64,000 nucleotides of DNA from Asterella californica (GCA_036924285.1 JAYKYS010000012.1:7254001-7318000), one strand, 5' to 3'; shown: positions 52,401 to 63,097, counted from the stretch's first letter. The notes: a model not told the origin generated them from the letters alone. Program-made: numbers and translations.

Positions 52401-52978
52401 TTACGGGATATATGCCGGCGGAGTTGATGCAGGGGCAGAAACCTATCATGCCCATTGAGGAGCACATACCTACTTGGAGTGTTCTACCTTGGGAGGATGG
52501 TATGTCTACAGAAGATCTTCTTGCTGTCCGAATCCGTCAACTAGAGAGAAGACCTGAAGATGTAGAGATTGCATTGGAGAAGCTGAAAGAGGCGCGCTTG
52601 AGAAACAAAGACAGATTCGATAAGCGTCATCGATTAAGGCCGAAGGAGATTAAAGAAGGAGATTGGGTGTTGGTCTACGATAGTAGCTTGGACAACCAAC
52701 ACAGTGCGCTTAGAAAATTCTCTAAGCGATGGTTTGGCCCGTATGTGGTTCTTGTCGTGCTTGACAATGCCACATATTCACTAAGAGAGCTTGATGGGGC
52801 AGAGCTCAAGGTTCCAATTGCAGGCAAGCGTGTGAAACTCTTCAAGAAGCGAGATGAAGGGATAAGCATGGAGGAAGTCGAAGTTGAGTTTGATATCTTG
52901 GATGATGACGGAGAAGATTTGGATGACGAAGATATTGCTAACGACAACATCAGTGAAGAAGATGAAGATATAGTGTGA
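49475..52978 (+). CDS. Family D pol, unit 2
   Basis: Identical 1167-codon product to unit 1 (RT with FLDD, RNase H, HHCC and DDE integrase), with no stop or frameshift. Two intact pol copies side by side could in principle both be expressed, each from its own 5' LTR. Confidence 0.92.
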   Translation: MTSTAIERGHSGTLEKVLSLEKESAFCTGVVRFSGSGFATHTRLADLQKWEQKVVRKTEKDLKRVGVLEEDDKIEGVYLELGLGDFIDELAMHEQEDEDHVVEVHSRELYTAIESFVDPEVRVDTRYKTVDKKVKPVAQPLPSDSNQRVQQSSKEKSLRDLSRVGHKFTETTLKELKVGSTDFLLSVEENRFREMLTRHGKAFAFEASEIGCVDPSIVAPMIIFTVPHAPWDLRPIPVPRAHLPKLIELLKEKMQMKILEPSFAPYSSRWFTVPKKSGALRFIQDMQPVNQVTIRNTGIGPIVGEFAEAFAGRAIYSIGDLYSGYDQFQLAEQSRDITTMRTPLGLVRMCTLPQGATNSVAHMMNGMNKVLREFIPEKTMPFLDDIPIKGCIEEEKDETMDQKGCRNFVADHISDCDKILSRLEEAHLTLSGAKSSFGVREVVIVGHLCGWFGRKPDPGKVDAIRRMKDTCSSTTEVRRFLGACVFYHVWIPHFAHVADPLYDLLRKHKRFAWEERHTEAIQRLKQLLSSPPVLRRVSYEDSKPVILTVDTSPIAIGWAVGQDDEEENRFAVRFGAKVLSERHRNYPQVKRELWGVVTAMKAEKDYLIGAPVIVETDCLPLLGMITNCNTPDIAMLRWIAYIKSLNPEFRHIAGKNNPVADMLSRARYEDEEEMIEDTEDVGTTVFCRAQGGESEHSKPFMEELYEGEWIDIGRYLSLLTRQPGWSDAHFKQIRRKAYNYLLQGGYLWKHAKQGGKMPQRVVCKVDMQKLLMQEFHESLWAGHRGIYATFTKLKERYWWRNMYRDVVQFVETCQTCQEYSGIRHRDGLHPTYPLAMHYKWVVDLVIMPVGIWQMRYLVLAREDLSNQVEGRALRTKSTEGVCKFLLEDVICRYGCVGKITADRGELNNDEAKAFFKRCGVKLALTTAYNPEGNAKSERGHPPIVKAIVKACKGRAREWPRFLPFALWADRSTHSSVTGYMPAELMQGQKPIMPIEEHIPTWSVLPWEDGMSTEDLLAVRIRQLERRPEDVEIALEKLKEARLRNKDRFDKRHRLRPKEIKEGDWVLVYDSSLDNQHSALRKFSKRWFGPYVVLVVLDNATYSLRELDGAELKVPIAGKRVKLFKKRDEGISMEEVEVEFDILDDDGEDLDDEDIANDNISEEDEDIV

Positions 52979-53003
52979 TGCCGACCACAACTTGTGAGTG
53001 TTG

Positions 53004-53023
53004 GCGCATACCAGAGGATGCGC
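53004..53023 (+). other. Hairpin before the D polypurine tract, unit 2
   Basis: Same as 44606-44625. Confidence 0.6.
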
Positions 53024-53041
53024 AGGTTTAGAAGGGGTGGA

Positions 53042-55446
53042 TGTCGTGTTGTGGTTCGGCTCCTGTGTGAAATTCCTGTGTAACCTATGTTGTGTTTCTT
53101 TTCCGTGTTTCGTGAACCGTATCGCGTAACTCGTCGAACGGTGTGATGAGTGCCACGTTTGTGATTATCTGTTTAAGTGATCGCACGGTAGAAGAACGTG
53201 CCAAGTCATCGATCTGTGCGCGTTCACTTTAGTGGTCCTTGTCGCCGCATTTGTGTATAAAATGGTGGGTCGAAGGTTCATACGGCATTCTCTCTCAGCG
53301 GGTGATTCGTAAGGGTTCTCGGTGGTCTGCATGGAGGAGTGAGGAACTGCAGGAGTGGTGGTTATGGACGGAGGTGTGTTACCGGCTCCGGATCTTCCTT
53401 TCCCGAATCCGTTTCACATCAAGCTTCATTGCATCCACCGCGATCACTTTCGACAGTGGTTAGTTGCATACTTTGGCGATGAGTTCATGGGGAGGGTGAT
53501 GGAGTTACAGCTTCCGGTGATCCTTCCAATCGTAACATACGGAGAGACTTGGGATATGACGGTGTACATTTTGTTGTGAGGAACAATGGATCTCAACTAT
53601 CCATCGAACGTTCCTTTCAATCTTTGGGTCGATGTCCGGTGCCATTGCAGACCGAAGATCAATCATGGGGCTTGGATCGTGAGAAACTTCGGGCAAGAAT
53701 ATTACAATCGAGTGATAGCTTCACCGTTTCCTTTTGTCATACCTTTTATTGTAGAACGTTTCCAAGTTGTAATATTGACGTTGTATTAGTCTGCGGCTCA
53801 CTGGTTTCATTCTAGTTGAGCGCTTCTGTGTAGTTACGGACCGCGAAGAATCCATCGACATATCTGAAGGATTTTGTGAAGTCTTAGAGTGTTGTTGATG
53901 TCTTGTGTCTCCTTGGAGAGTAAAAATTCGTTCTAAGGGAAAAGTTAAGAGGAGAAAAGACAAAAAGTAAAGTTCTTTTTGCTCTTATTGGTCCACTTTT
54001 GGACCAATGGTGTTCTAGCTGATCCTCGCGACGTTTCTGTGGTTTCTGGAGGCTTCAGAGGTCCATTCGCGAAACGGAGGGTATGGTTGGAGAGCTCTCG
54101 ACCGGGGCTACAATCTGGGCTGAAGAATCGATCGATTTGATGAAAGTATGAGCGCGTTATGATCGATTGAGTGGAGGGGGGTGAAATTTGTACCTACTGC
54201 TACGTTTCTGGTTGTTCCGAGAGACTCGCGAGGAGTTTTGAGGAGCTGTCTGTTGGGTTGGAGAGCTGACGACGTGCTGGTCGTTTTGATATCAATTTCA
54301 TCAGTTTCTTGATCGATTTGGATTCTGAACCGACCGATTGAAGTTGAGAAGTGCAGATGGGATAAGGCGGGACAGCGAACTGTGATAGCCATGGATAGTT
54401 TGCTATTGCTTAAGATCTGAGTCGAATTTCTGAGTGAAACTTTCCAGGATTGAAGAATGTCTTATCAGTAAGATACTTGGGAAGTTTCACCTCAAATGGT
54501 CGAGTAGTTTGTTCAGAATCTTGGATCAAATGTACCTGGGTCTGTAAAGCTCTGAAGTTAGCACAGATTACGGTTTGATCCATATCTGAGAATTGGTTTG
54601 AGATTTCGACCTGAAAATTGTTCAGGGTAGGAGTGAAGGGTCCAATCAAGCTTCCTGTGAAGTTTGATCATCATTGGTCGAGTGGTTTGGAAGGACTGAG
54701 GTCTCAAAGTTCAAAAATACTTCTGTTATTAGCTATTTCGGGTTTTTCGGTATCATCTATGATCATTTTGGTCATTTTCGATCAATTTGGAGAGGAGTTT
54801 GTTGCTGAAACTGCCATGCCTGCATGCAATTCGACATTGGAGGGTATGGGGCTGATTTCAGCTCTTGGTGATGAAGGAGAACGGAGTCGCCATGAGTCTT
54901 AAGCCGCTGTTTGGGTTCTCGGAGCTGCCAGGTACTACCGCCGTTGGTGCTATATTGAGATCTGAATAGTGTTTTGGAGTATGCATGCTTTACCTTGCTG
55001 GAATGCTTGGTAGACCAGGGTGTACAACAAGTTGTATCGATACTCTATCAAGTTGATTGAGTGATCTTATAGCGTCTTCTGGTTGTACTATGAAGTTGTG
55101 ATAGTTGGATTGATGGGCAGTTAGCGTCGCTGGAGAGCTATTCAGAAGTCAGGCTTCCAGTGATATAGAGGAATAACTTCAGTTAGATAATACAGATCTG
55201 AGTATTTTTAGTTAGAATACAAAAGATCTGTTTGTAACACAAGTTTATGCAACCTATACGTAACCTTGGATCGTAGCAAGCTTTAAACTTGAGACGAGCG
55301 GATACAAGGTCACTCAGGCTAGAAGAGTAGATAGTGAAACATTTGAGTGGAAACATCCAGATCTAGATCCAACCTTGTCAATCCACATACCTCTGCACAG
55401 CCATATACCCCGTGTATTCCTAGACAGAAAAACACGTTATACGATA
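53042..55446 (+). repeat. Family D LTR 3
   Basis: 2405 bp. It differs from LTR 1 and 2 at 54713 (A for G) and 55000 (G for A). It ends TTATACGATA directly before the ccgg target duplication. TATA box at 53256-53262; protein-like ORF at 53364-53789, with the same TGA. Confidence 0.9.
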
Positions 55447-56752
55447 CCGGTGGCATCATCACAAGATCAAGAACCCACTGAAAATGAATACTAAGTGGAT
55501 AAGTAGGTACAAGCCCATCTCTGTAACGGACCTTAGAGTAGAACTGGCAGTGCAGACACGACCCAACAAAGTCCACCACGTCTTGATACAAACCCTTCCA
55601 CCAGTAACGCTCCTTCAGCTTCGTGTATGTAGCCCAGACTCCACGATGTCCAGCCCACAAGGTATCATGAAACTCCTTCAGCAGATTAAGCTTTGTCGGT
55701 TGATCATCCACCACTCTAGTAAGCATCCCATCTCTTCTCTTCGGACGTTTCCACAGATAACCCTCACGTAGAAGATTACTATACGCCTTCCGTCTGATCT
55801 CCTTGAACTTTGCATCACTCCATCCTTCTCTTCTGGATAACGAACTCAGATAAAATCCAATATTGCGGAACTTTTCTGAGTAGAACCCCTCATTGAACGG
55901 CAGTGGTTCCAAGTCTGAAGTCTGCTGACCAACTTGGCACCAAACGTCTCTCTTCTCTTCATTCTCCACCTCTGCAAACATCTCATCCTCATCTGTATAA
56001 CGAGCCCTAGACAACATATCTGCAACTGGATTGTCTTTCCCTGCTATATGCTTTAGCTCAGGGTTTAGACTCCGGACATAAGCAATCCATCGTAGCATTG
56101 CTATGTCTGGTGTATTGCAGTTTGCTATCATACCCAACAAAGGCAAACAATCTGTTTCTAGTATCACATGAGCTCCTATCAAGAACTCTCGATCTACCTT
56201 CATAGCAGTAACAGCTCCCCACAACTCACGCTTCACTTGAGGATAGTTACGCTGTCTATCTGTTAAGATCCGAGCTCCAAACCTTGAAACAAACCGCACA
56301 CCTTCTGCATCTTCTTGGCCAACGGTCCATCCAATCGCCTTTGGACTCGTATCAACAGTCAGTACCACAGGTCTCCCGCTCTCGTAGCTAAGCCTCCTTA
56401 GTATAGGTGGAGACTTCAGAATCTCCTTCAGTTGCTCCATCGTCTCATGATGTTCTTGCCGCCAAGTAAACCTCCTTCCCTTTCTCAGAAGTGCATATAG
56501 AGGCTCGGCAATATGTGCATAATGAGGAATACTCACACGAAAGAACACACAAGCTCCTAAGAACCGTCGAACCTCAATGATGTTGGTGCAGTCAGCTATC
56601 CTTGCTATAGCATCTACCTTCTCTGGGTTCGGACGCCTCCCAAAAGTACCACACAGATGACCTACTACCACAATCTCTGACATCCCAAAGCGAGATTTGG
56701 TACCTGATAGAGTGAGGTGTACCTCCTCCAAACGCATCAGAATCTTCTCCAC
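55447..56752 (-). pseudogene. Family C RNase H and integrase N-terminal part (split by D)
   Basis: From an in-frame TGA (56756-56758) to the D insertion. RT thumb (VHLTLSGTKSRFGM, VRRFLGACVFF), RNase H (LTVDTSPKAIGWTVG, ETDCLPLLGM), HHCC domain (HDTLWAGHRG...CLHCQ), then WVLDLVMMPP with the first catalytic Asp at the D junction. Translation past 55451 runs into the D LTR and is not native. The frame continues at 36241 once D is removed. Confidence 0.88.
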
Positions 56753-56755
56753 ATC

Positions 56756-58146
56756 TCAAATGTGGTCTGCAACGAACTTTCTGCAACCATCAAAAGTCAC
56801 TGCTTCGTCCTTGTCCTCCACCGGACAGCCTTTCATGGGAATATCATCCAGAAACGGGATAGCGTCCTCAGGCACAAACTCTCGTAACACCTTATGCATC
56901 GCATTTTGCATATGAGCTACTGAGTTTGTCGCACCCTGAGGAAGGGTACACATCCGCATCAATCCCAAAGGTGTACGCATGGTAGTCAAGTCTCTACTCT
57001 CCAAAGCAAGCTGAAACTGATCATAACCTGAAAACAGATCTCCAATAGAATAGATTGACCTTCCAGCAAACGCCTCAGCTACTTCATCAACCACAGGTCC
57101 TGTTCCAACGTTTCGAATTGTGATGTTGTTGGCAGGCTGCAAGTCTTGGATGAAGCGTAGAGCTCTTGTCTTCTTAGGTACTGTGAACCATCGACTAGAG
57201 TACGGAGCCATAGATGGTTCAAGAATACCCATCTGCATCCTCTCCTTCAGTAACTCAATCACCTTCGGTAGCAAGGCACGAGGGACTGGAATCGGCTTTA
57301 AATCCCAAGGTACGTGAGGAACAGTGAAGATAACCATCGGAGCTATCACACTAGGATCCACACAACCTATCTCCTCAGCCGAGAAAGAAAATGCCTTACC
57401 ATGGCTAACTATCATCTGTTCAAAAGCTCGTTTCTCCTCTTCAGTCAAGAAGCCACCCCCTCCTATCTGGAGCTGCTCGAGTGTCTCCTGAGTAAACTTG
57501 TGTCCTACCTGTGTAGGATCTCTAAGCACAGGCTCAGCAGCCGCTAACTCCATCTGCTGCTGAGAATCAACAGGTAATTGGGTCGCCACAGGTCTCACCT
57601 TCCTCGCTACAGCTTTATACTTGGCGTGTACTTCCGCTTCCTGATGTAAGCCACACCAACAGACTGCATCCTTCCATCCATTCTCCAGTCTCGGATGAGG
57701 ACGATATCGCAAGTACGAGATAATTTCCTCATAGACTTCACGAGAATGGATGGGGATCACCATCCTACCTCCCATCTGTTCCATCAACCTATCTACACCA
57801 TCCAGCCAACGAACAAAAGACTGCACACCTACAAACTCCTCATAAACACCAGAAATCATCTCATCTTCCTTCAGAACTCCTGTACAACGCAGATTTGCTG
57901 CACACCTCTCCATCTGCCTTCTACTCTTCTCAGTCAAATCCTCCATCCGTGTGAACTCACTCCAATCATCAGAACTGAAAGTCATCAACCCAGATTTCCA
58001 ACTATGTACAGTGCAACTACTTTCTGAATCTTGAGCAGCCTTTCCATCAACCTCCTGTGATCCCTCAAGCTGCTCAAGCGGGATCATAGTAGCAGTAGAT
58101 CCATCACTCTCGCTATCTCGTCCTACGAGAGTTGTTTCAGAAAACC
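56756..58146 (-). pseudogene. Family C pol N-terminal part, reverse transcriptase
   Basis: The -1 frame relative to protease, open from the slippery site at 58147-58141; the first ATG is only at 58087. A linker is followed by RT with ALRFIQDLQPANNITIRN, SGYDQFQLA and active-site IPFLDDIPMKGC. It ends at TGA 56756-56758, where D has a sense Ser codon (HISDCDK). This is the only stop I see in C pol apart from the D insertion. Compared with D it has a longer linker (a segment around LENGWKDAVCWCG). Confidence 0.85.
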
Positions 58147-58785
58147 CTTACCTCTACAGATAGGAGAATCCCTCAAAGTTTGACGGTTTCGTTCGTGGTT
58201 CGTACGAACGGTCAGAAACTGCACAGAACGTCTATCATCTGGACTACGGATCCTAGCATAATGAGATCCATCATCCATCACCTTGGTCTCCATTCGAACC
58301 GCAGTGATATAAGGCTGACCAAGAATCACAGGATATGAAGCAGAAGACTGCACGAAGAAATGTTGATCCACATCCACATCACCTATCTTCACCTTCACGT
58401 TAGGACAAGCGCCGTATAACTCACCCTTCTGGTTGTTTGTAGCTCGTAGCACCCAACCATGGTTTAGCTCGATAGACCACTGACCTCTCTCGTACACCTC
58501 CCGTGACATGATGTTGATCTCAGATCCGTGATCAACTAAAGCAGCAACAGGTTCAGCCAAACTTCCAAGACGAACTCGTGTAGCAGTTGTAGCACGAGCC
58601 CAATGTCTCCTTCTGAAATCGCTATCAGTAGCTGGACTCTCCTCACCAGCTTCCTCATCGTTGAACTCAATAGTGTCGGTACCAGCAACCAACGCTTCTT
58701 GCTGGTATCTCTTGTCATCAGCTTCCTGAAAATGCACCTTTCCAAACTCTGCATCATTCAGAGAAGCTCCTACTACATCTATCAT
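58123..58785 (-). CDS. Family C aspartic protease
   Basis: In the same frame as gag, separated by a single TAG (58786-58788) with ATG directly after it. A charged start leads to the retropepsin ALVDHGSEINIMS (near residue 83), then PVILGQPYITAVRME. Like D it has DHG at the active site. It overlaps pol: the heptamer GGGTTTT (58147-58141) in register G GGT TTT lies before its end, and its stop TAG is at 58123-58125. Confidence 0.82.
   Translation of the reverse strand: MIDVVGASLNDAEFGKVHFQEADDKRYQQEALVAGTDTIEFNDEEAGEESPATDSDFRRRHWARATTATRVRLGSLAEPVAALVDHGSEINIMSREVYERGQWSIELNHGWVLRATNNQKGELYGACPNVKVKIGDVDVDQHFFVQSSASYPVILGQPYITAVRMETKVMDDGSHYARIRSPDDRRSVQFLTVRTNHERNRQTLRDSPICRGKGFLKQLS
58141..58147 (-). 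promoter_or_regulatory. Predicted -1 frameshift site of family C
   Basis: The minus strand reads G GGT TTT, a canonical X XXY YYZ slippery heptamer in the correct register at the protease/pol overlap. The position is homologous to the D site GGATTTT. Confidence 0.7.
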
Positions 58786-60678
58786 CTAACTCTCTACCTG
58801 CTCGGACATCACCTGTCTCTTGCGCTTGATGATGTCGATGATCAGTTCGTGAAACTCCCTCTTTGCAATACCAAGAACTTCTCGAAGAGAAAACTCGATT
58901 CGTGCATCCAGTATCCTCTGCTCCAAGATACTCTTCAGATCAGTAGAAGTTTCAATATCAGCTGCCAACTTGTAAGCCGGTCCCTTCCCCTTTTCTTGGG
59001 CAGTAAACCGCCTACCAGCAGTCGTTGGCTCCTGCTGGGATCTCTGCACATCCTCCATAGGACCTGGTGCAGGTGGAGGAGTTGCAGAAGTAGACGGGAT
59101 GTCTTCAGGAAGAGCTGCTCGTCTCCTTGTGACTCTCAGTCTATCCCCAGTCTCCGCAGGAACTCCAGTATCAAGGTCAGAGGCTTCTCGCCGCCTCTTC
59201 TCCTCCACAGAAGCATCCTGCCAATGAACGTGTCTATCTACATCCAAGAATGCTCTGATAGAAGCAGCATCTACAGGATCTCCCCATCCTGTGACCCTAC
59301 GAATAGACTCGGCTCCCCTCTTCAGTACTTCAGAAGGAACGGGGGCAATACTCTTCTCAGCAGTCCTATCTAGCAACGTAGGACTAGAAGAAACCTCAAT
59401 ATGTCCAGCATATACATCAGGATTTACCGGTGGTGCCATCAATGCATGTATAGTTGCCGCCGCAGCAATCTGAGGTAGACTCCTCATGCCTCCTCGTCCA
59501 AACTGCGTGCTCAACGGCTCTCCAGTAGAAGAAAGGTGCAGCCTACCGTTCTGATAGCGAACCACACCATCTCGCAAAGCAGCTATGAGCTCTTGACAAT
59601 CTCCTCGGAAGTGATCAGGACTGTCACACCAAATACACCTACGGATAGGAGCACCTCCTAGACGTGCAGCAGCAGGCGCCGGTGGCTGCTCTCTCTGCAA
59701 TCCAGCTAGCTCTACCTTCAGCTCTCGCATCTGCCGAATCAGGTCTTCAATCTGATTCTGTTGACCATGGTTCTCCGCAGGTCTCTGAACAGGTGCCCTT
59801 TGTGCTGGAGCTGGCACAACTGGCATCAAAGGAACTGCAGCTGGGACAACAGGTCTGGGAGCAGGGGCCAAAGGTTGCTGTACTTGAGGAGCAGCATAAG
59901 GTGGAGTGACCACTTCTGCAAGCGGACGTCCTCCCACAGCCACTCTTCCCCTCCTCTGCCTTGTCAGTACAGCCACAGCATCCTCAACTCTCCCCCAATC
60001 CATAGTAACACCCCCCTCAGCAGATCGATCGACCAACATAAAACATAACCGATCTGCCGTAGCATCATCGGTAGCCTGCAGGAAAAGCTCTGTTTTCCTA
60101 GCATCTAGGGTGATTCGCTCTAGAGTTGAAAGTTGTCGGTATCTCCGATCAAACTCTCTCAACAACTCACTCAGGCTCATCATACGACAAGGTTGCTGCT
60201 CAACCCAGTCTAGAAATGTCCTTCTAGTAACTCTCTCTGAATCCTCCTCAAGAAACTCCTCTCGAAGAGATCGCTCAAAACTCATCCAGATTCCAAGATT
60301 TCTTCTCTGTACATCCCTAACTTGGTCCCGCAACTCAGGAATGACAGCTAACTCAAAGCTTGCTATCATCTCAGCATCTGTAACCCTAACCAGCTCCATC
60401 TCTCCTCTATACTCACGCAGATATCTAGAAATATCTCTACCTTCAAACCTTCCACACCTATTCACTATCGCTTGCAAAGCCTTGGTGGATTTTAACTCAC
60501 CCCCTCCAACGATCGGATGTTGTTGGACCAGGGCCGCAAGCGTCTTCAAGATCTCAGCCGTGTCCAGACCAGATGCAGATGTCGCTGTAGAAGACGCAGG
60601 TGCAGTTGACGGTGCAGCAGTAGACGTTGATGCTCCAACTCCAGAGGCAGCAGCAACAGCTCCGCTCTTGCGATCCAT
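58786..60678 (-). CDS. Family C gag with zinc knuckle
   Basis: I choose ATG 60678 (MDRKSGAVAAASG); upstream codons have no ATG. An Ala/Ser/Thr-rich N-terminus leads to the gag core (SRYLREYRGEMEL, VIPELRDQVRDVQ, FERSLREEFLEEDSERV), a Pro/Val/Ala-rich linker, and the zinc knuckle CIWCDSPDHFRGDC (about residue 345, CX2CX4HX4C). A long charged tail follows, ending SEQVES before TAG. The tail FSLREVLGIAKREFHELIIDIIKRKRQ is shared with D, where it is continuous with protease. TAG followed by ATGATA may be a readthrough stop or a mutation. Confidence 0.87.
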   Translation of the reverse strand: MDRKSGAVAAASGVGASTSTAAPSTAPASSTATSASGLDTAEILKTLAALVQQHPIVGGGELKSTKALQAIVNRCGRFEGRDISRYLREYRGEMELVRVTDAEMIASFELAVIPELRDQVRDVQRRNLGIWMSFERSLREEFLEEDSERVTRRTFLDWVEQQPCRMMSLSELLREFDRRYRQLSTLERITLDARKTELFLQATDDATADRLCFMLVDRSAEGGVTMDWGRVEDAVAVLTRQRRGRVAVGGRPLAEVVTPPYAAPQVQQPLAPAPRPVVPAAVPLMPVVPAPAQRAPVQRPAENHGQQNQIEDLIRQMRELKVELAGLQREQPPAPAAARLGGAPIRRCIWCDSPDHFRGDCQELIAALRDGVVRYQNGRLHLSSTGEPLSTQFGRGGMRSLPQIAAAATIHALMAPPVNPDVYAGHIEVSSSPTLLDRTAEKSIAPVPSEVLKRGAESIRRVTGWGDPVDAASIRAFLDVDRHVHWQDASVEEKRRREASDLDTGVPAETGDRLRVTRRRAALPEDIPSTSATPPPAPGPMEDVQRSQQEPTTAGRRFTAQEKGKGPAYKLAADIETSTDLKSILEQRILDARIEFSLREVLGIAKREFHELIIDIIKRKRQVMSEQVES

Positions 60679-60726
60679 CTCTTCTCCTTGTAGCAACTCA
60701 ACCTTCTCAATCAATCACCCCAAGAG

Positions 60727-60744
60727 CTCTCAGTGGAAGCACCA
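60727..60744 (-). other. Family C primer-binding site
   Basis: The minus strand reads tggtgcttccactgagag, two bases inside the LTR. It is the same sequence as the remnant at 3377-3389. The tRNA is not identified. Confidence 0.65.
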
Positions 60745-60746
60745 GA

Positions 60747-62227
60747 TGTCGGGTTGAGAGTCTTCCTGGGAAGGGCGAACCTTCTAGCTGTGATATGAGC
60801 TTGAAGGCTGTGTGCAATCTACTCAGGGAAGCGTAGGGCTCTTGGCTGTGGCTGGTTTACTCACAGGATAGGCTTCAGGTCTCAAGGTGATACTGAAAAC
60901 ACTCATATAAGTCTCCAGGCTCTTCTGATAAGTTCAGGAAGCAAAGTTCAGGCTTAACTAGCAATGATAAGATCAGATGGCGAACTTTGACACTCAGGAT
61001 TGAGAAATATGTGAAGGTTCAGACCTCAGAACTCCTCCTACATGTAAATGAGGTTCTACTGGATACACATACGAAATTTCAGCTTCAGATCAATTCAGAG
61101 CACTAAGATATGAACAGAAACTTTATGAGTAGAGAAATTACGGCAGTTTCTGGTACCCAGACAGCTATTTCGACCTAGAACAGGGGATTGGCTCGATCAA
61201 TTTCAAAGTTTCTTACAGGATTTGCAGTACACAGCTTGCTGAACACTCCTGTGAAGTTGGGCCTCCTGATTCCACACAGAACTCCAGATCTCGCTCTCTG
61301 AAGTTGCTGCTCCAGATTGAGAGCTTTTTGGACCCCCTCTACTTCAGCGGTCGCCCTGAATTACTCACTGACTCAATTGACATGAAAATTTGGAGACAGT
61401 CGTAGCCCTGCTGACAGTGAACACAGCCACGAAGTTTTGAAGCGATTTCCTCGATTCTGCTGCAAATGACACTCAAAACCCCAAATTGAACAGAAGTGCT
61501 TCAATTCTGACACAAATCGAACTTCAATCAGCCATAACTCCTTGTTTATTGCTCCAAATCGATCAAACTTTTCGCTGACAGTGCTTGGCTCGACGAGCTC
61601 TATCTCCATGTGCTCTCAGATTTTTCAGTACCCTCACAAATTGCTCGAACTCCACTCTAGAGCTCTGTTTCTAAATTTAGAGTTTAACAAAAGACAAAAA
61701 CAGACCTATGGGAGTTCATAGCTCCACTTGGTTGTCCTTTAGTACCCTAAACCACGTGGCAACTTAGTTTTACTCATAGGCTACCACGTCAAGCTCCCTA
61801 GAGTGCCAGCGTAAAACTTAAACTACCTAAAACGACACGCAGCCCCGAAAAATAACTTAAATCAGCTAGAAAGCGTGCATGGGCGACAAGTAAGTACAAC
61901 CCATGAGTTCAAACCCCTATCTACATGGTAAATCTAAGTCATGTACATTGAGTATCATAGATAAGTATGAATTTACTTGCACAAGCGTACGAATGCTTGA
62001 ACAAGATAAATGTCATACTACCAACCTACTAGGATCCAAAATATTTGACAGAGTTAACACCATATGCAAAAGGTGTCAACCGTAAGCATAAAAGACTAAG
62101 AACAGTACAGAGCTAACTTCTAAGACTACTAAACGTCAAGTGTCCGAGTAGAAATAACATGCGCTAAGTAACGCGACAGCAGTGATAAGTGAATCATTTA
62201 CTATGTCAAATGATTCACATCACGACA
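60747..62227 (-). repeat. Family C 5' LTR
   Basis: 1481 bp, same length as 33756-35236. The differences seen are single transitions (for example near 60789, 60841, 61306 and 62082). Right flank acgc is the target duplication. Confidence 0.92.
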
Positions 62228-62231
62228 ACGC

Positions 62232-63091
62232 TTAAGAACTGTTTCAACATCTGCAAGATGCTGATCCCAAGTGGACGAGAAAATGATGATATCATCCAAG
62301 TACACGATAACACTCTCATCCAAAAGATCTCTGAAGATCTCGTTCATCAACCTGCAAACAGTACCAGGTGCGTTGGACAATCCAAACGGCAACACTGTAT
62401 ACTCAAACAAGCCATACCTCGTCCTTATAGCCGTCTTTTCTTCGTCTCCTTCTTTGATCCGGATTTGATGATATCCAGAACGAAGATCCAACTTGGTGAA
62501 GTACTTTCATGTGACCAACCGATCTGTGGTTTCATCCATGAGAGGAAGAGGATACTTGTTCTTGACAGTAACCTTATTAAGTGTACGGTCGTCTGCACAC
62601 ATGCGGATACCACCATCTTTCTTGACCACGAACAACACCGGTGCAACATAAGGTGATATGCTGGGTCGTAAGATACCTTGAACTACCAACTCTTTCAACT
62701 GAGTCTTCAGCTCTGTTAGCTCATCAAACGACATGCGTCTTGATGGCACTGCAATAGGTGTAGCCTCAGGAACCAGATCAATGGCATGATCCAAGGCTCT
62801 CCTTGGAAGAAGTCCTGTTGGTAACTGATCCGGCATTATATGAGAATACCTCTCAATCAGTACTTGCATATCAGGGTGTATGGGAAGAGCAGCAACACGT
62901 TCTTCCTCATCCGTCTCCATCTTGGGTTTAGACATCACTGCAATCCAAGCTTCATCTACCGACTTGATCTGCTTTCCAAATTGCCTAGCTGTGCAGATTT
63001 GAAATGCCACTTTGGCTTGTTGGAACCTACGGACAGCATGGTTTGGTTCCTTGGGTCTCTCTTTGATGATCAATGGATGGGGTTGACCCAA
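62232..63091 (-). pseudogene. Family B (-) reverse transcriptase, N-terminal and palm
   Basis: In frame order: [34 protein letters not shown], a TGA (62507-62509) where the plus copy has AGA, then [18 protein letters not shown] and active-site [10 protein letters not shown]. It ends at the acgc duplication of the C insertion; the rest of RT lies at 33482-33751. Confidence 0.87.
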
Positions 63092-63097
63092 GCCCCA

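Larger units (their letters stand above)
36246..55446 (+). mobile_element. Family D Ty3/gypsy tandem array (LTR-internal-LTR-internal-LTR)
   Basis: Three 2405-bp LTRs (36246, 44644, 53042) and two 5993-bp internal regions repeat with an exact 8398-bp period. The target duplication ccgg occurs once on each outer side (36242-36245 and 55447-55450), so one insertion was followed by LTR-LTR unequal exchange. The encoded proteins of the two units are identical. The only differences I noticed are in the third LTR (54713 and 55000). Expansion during assembly must be kept in mind. Confidence 0.9.
33756..62227 (-). mobile_element. Family C Ty3/gypsy element, complete, interrupted by the D array
   Basis: Two 1481-bp LTRs (33756-35236, 60747-62227), TG...CA, target duplication acgc. 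On the minus strand: LTR, primer site, gag with zinc knuckle, TAG, protease, pol in the -1 frame, small hairpin, polypurine tract, LTR. Removing the D array (36246-55446) and one ccgg rejoins the integrase frame exactly. Without D the element is about 9.3 kb. By eye I see seven LTR differences, all transitions (about 0.5%), so it is young. Two in-frame stops (one at the gag/protease border, one in RT) and the D insertion are its only defects that I see. Confidence 0.93.

Noticed and set aside
55319..55450. C-terminal extension of the C RNase H/integrase protein
   Set aside because: These codons come from the D LTR read in antisense across the insertion point, not from the C gene.
59906..60757. 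283-codon open frame on the plus strand
   Set aside because: It is the exact antisense of C gag, rich in Ser/Leu/Arg as antisense frames are, with no start context or homology.
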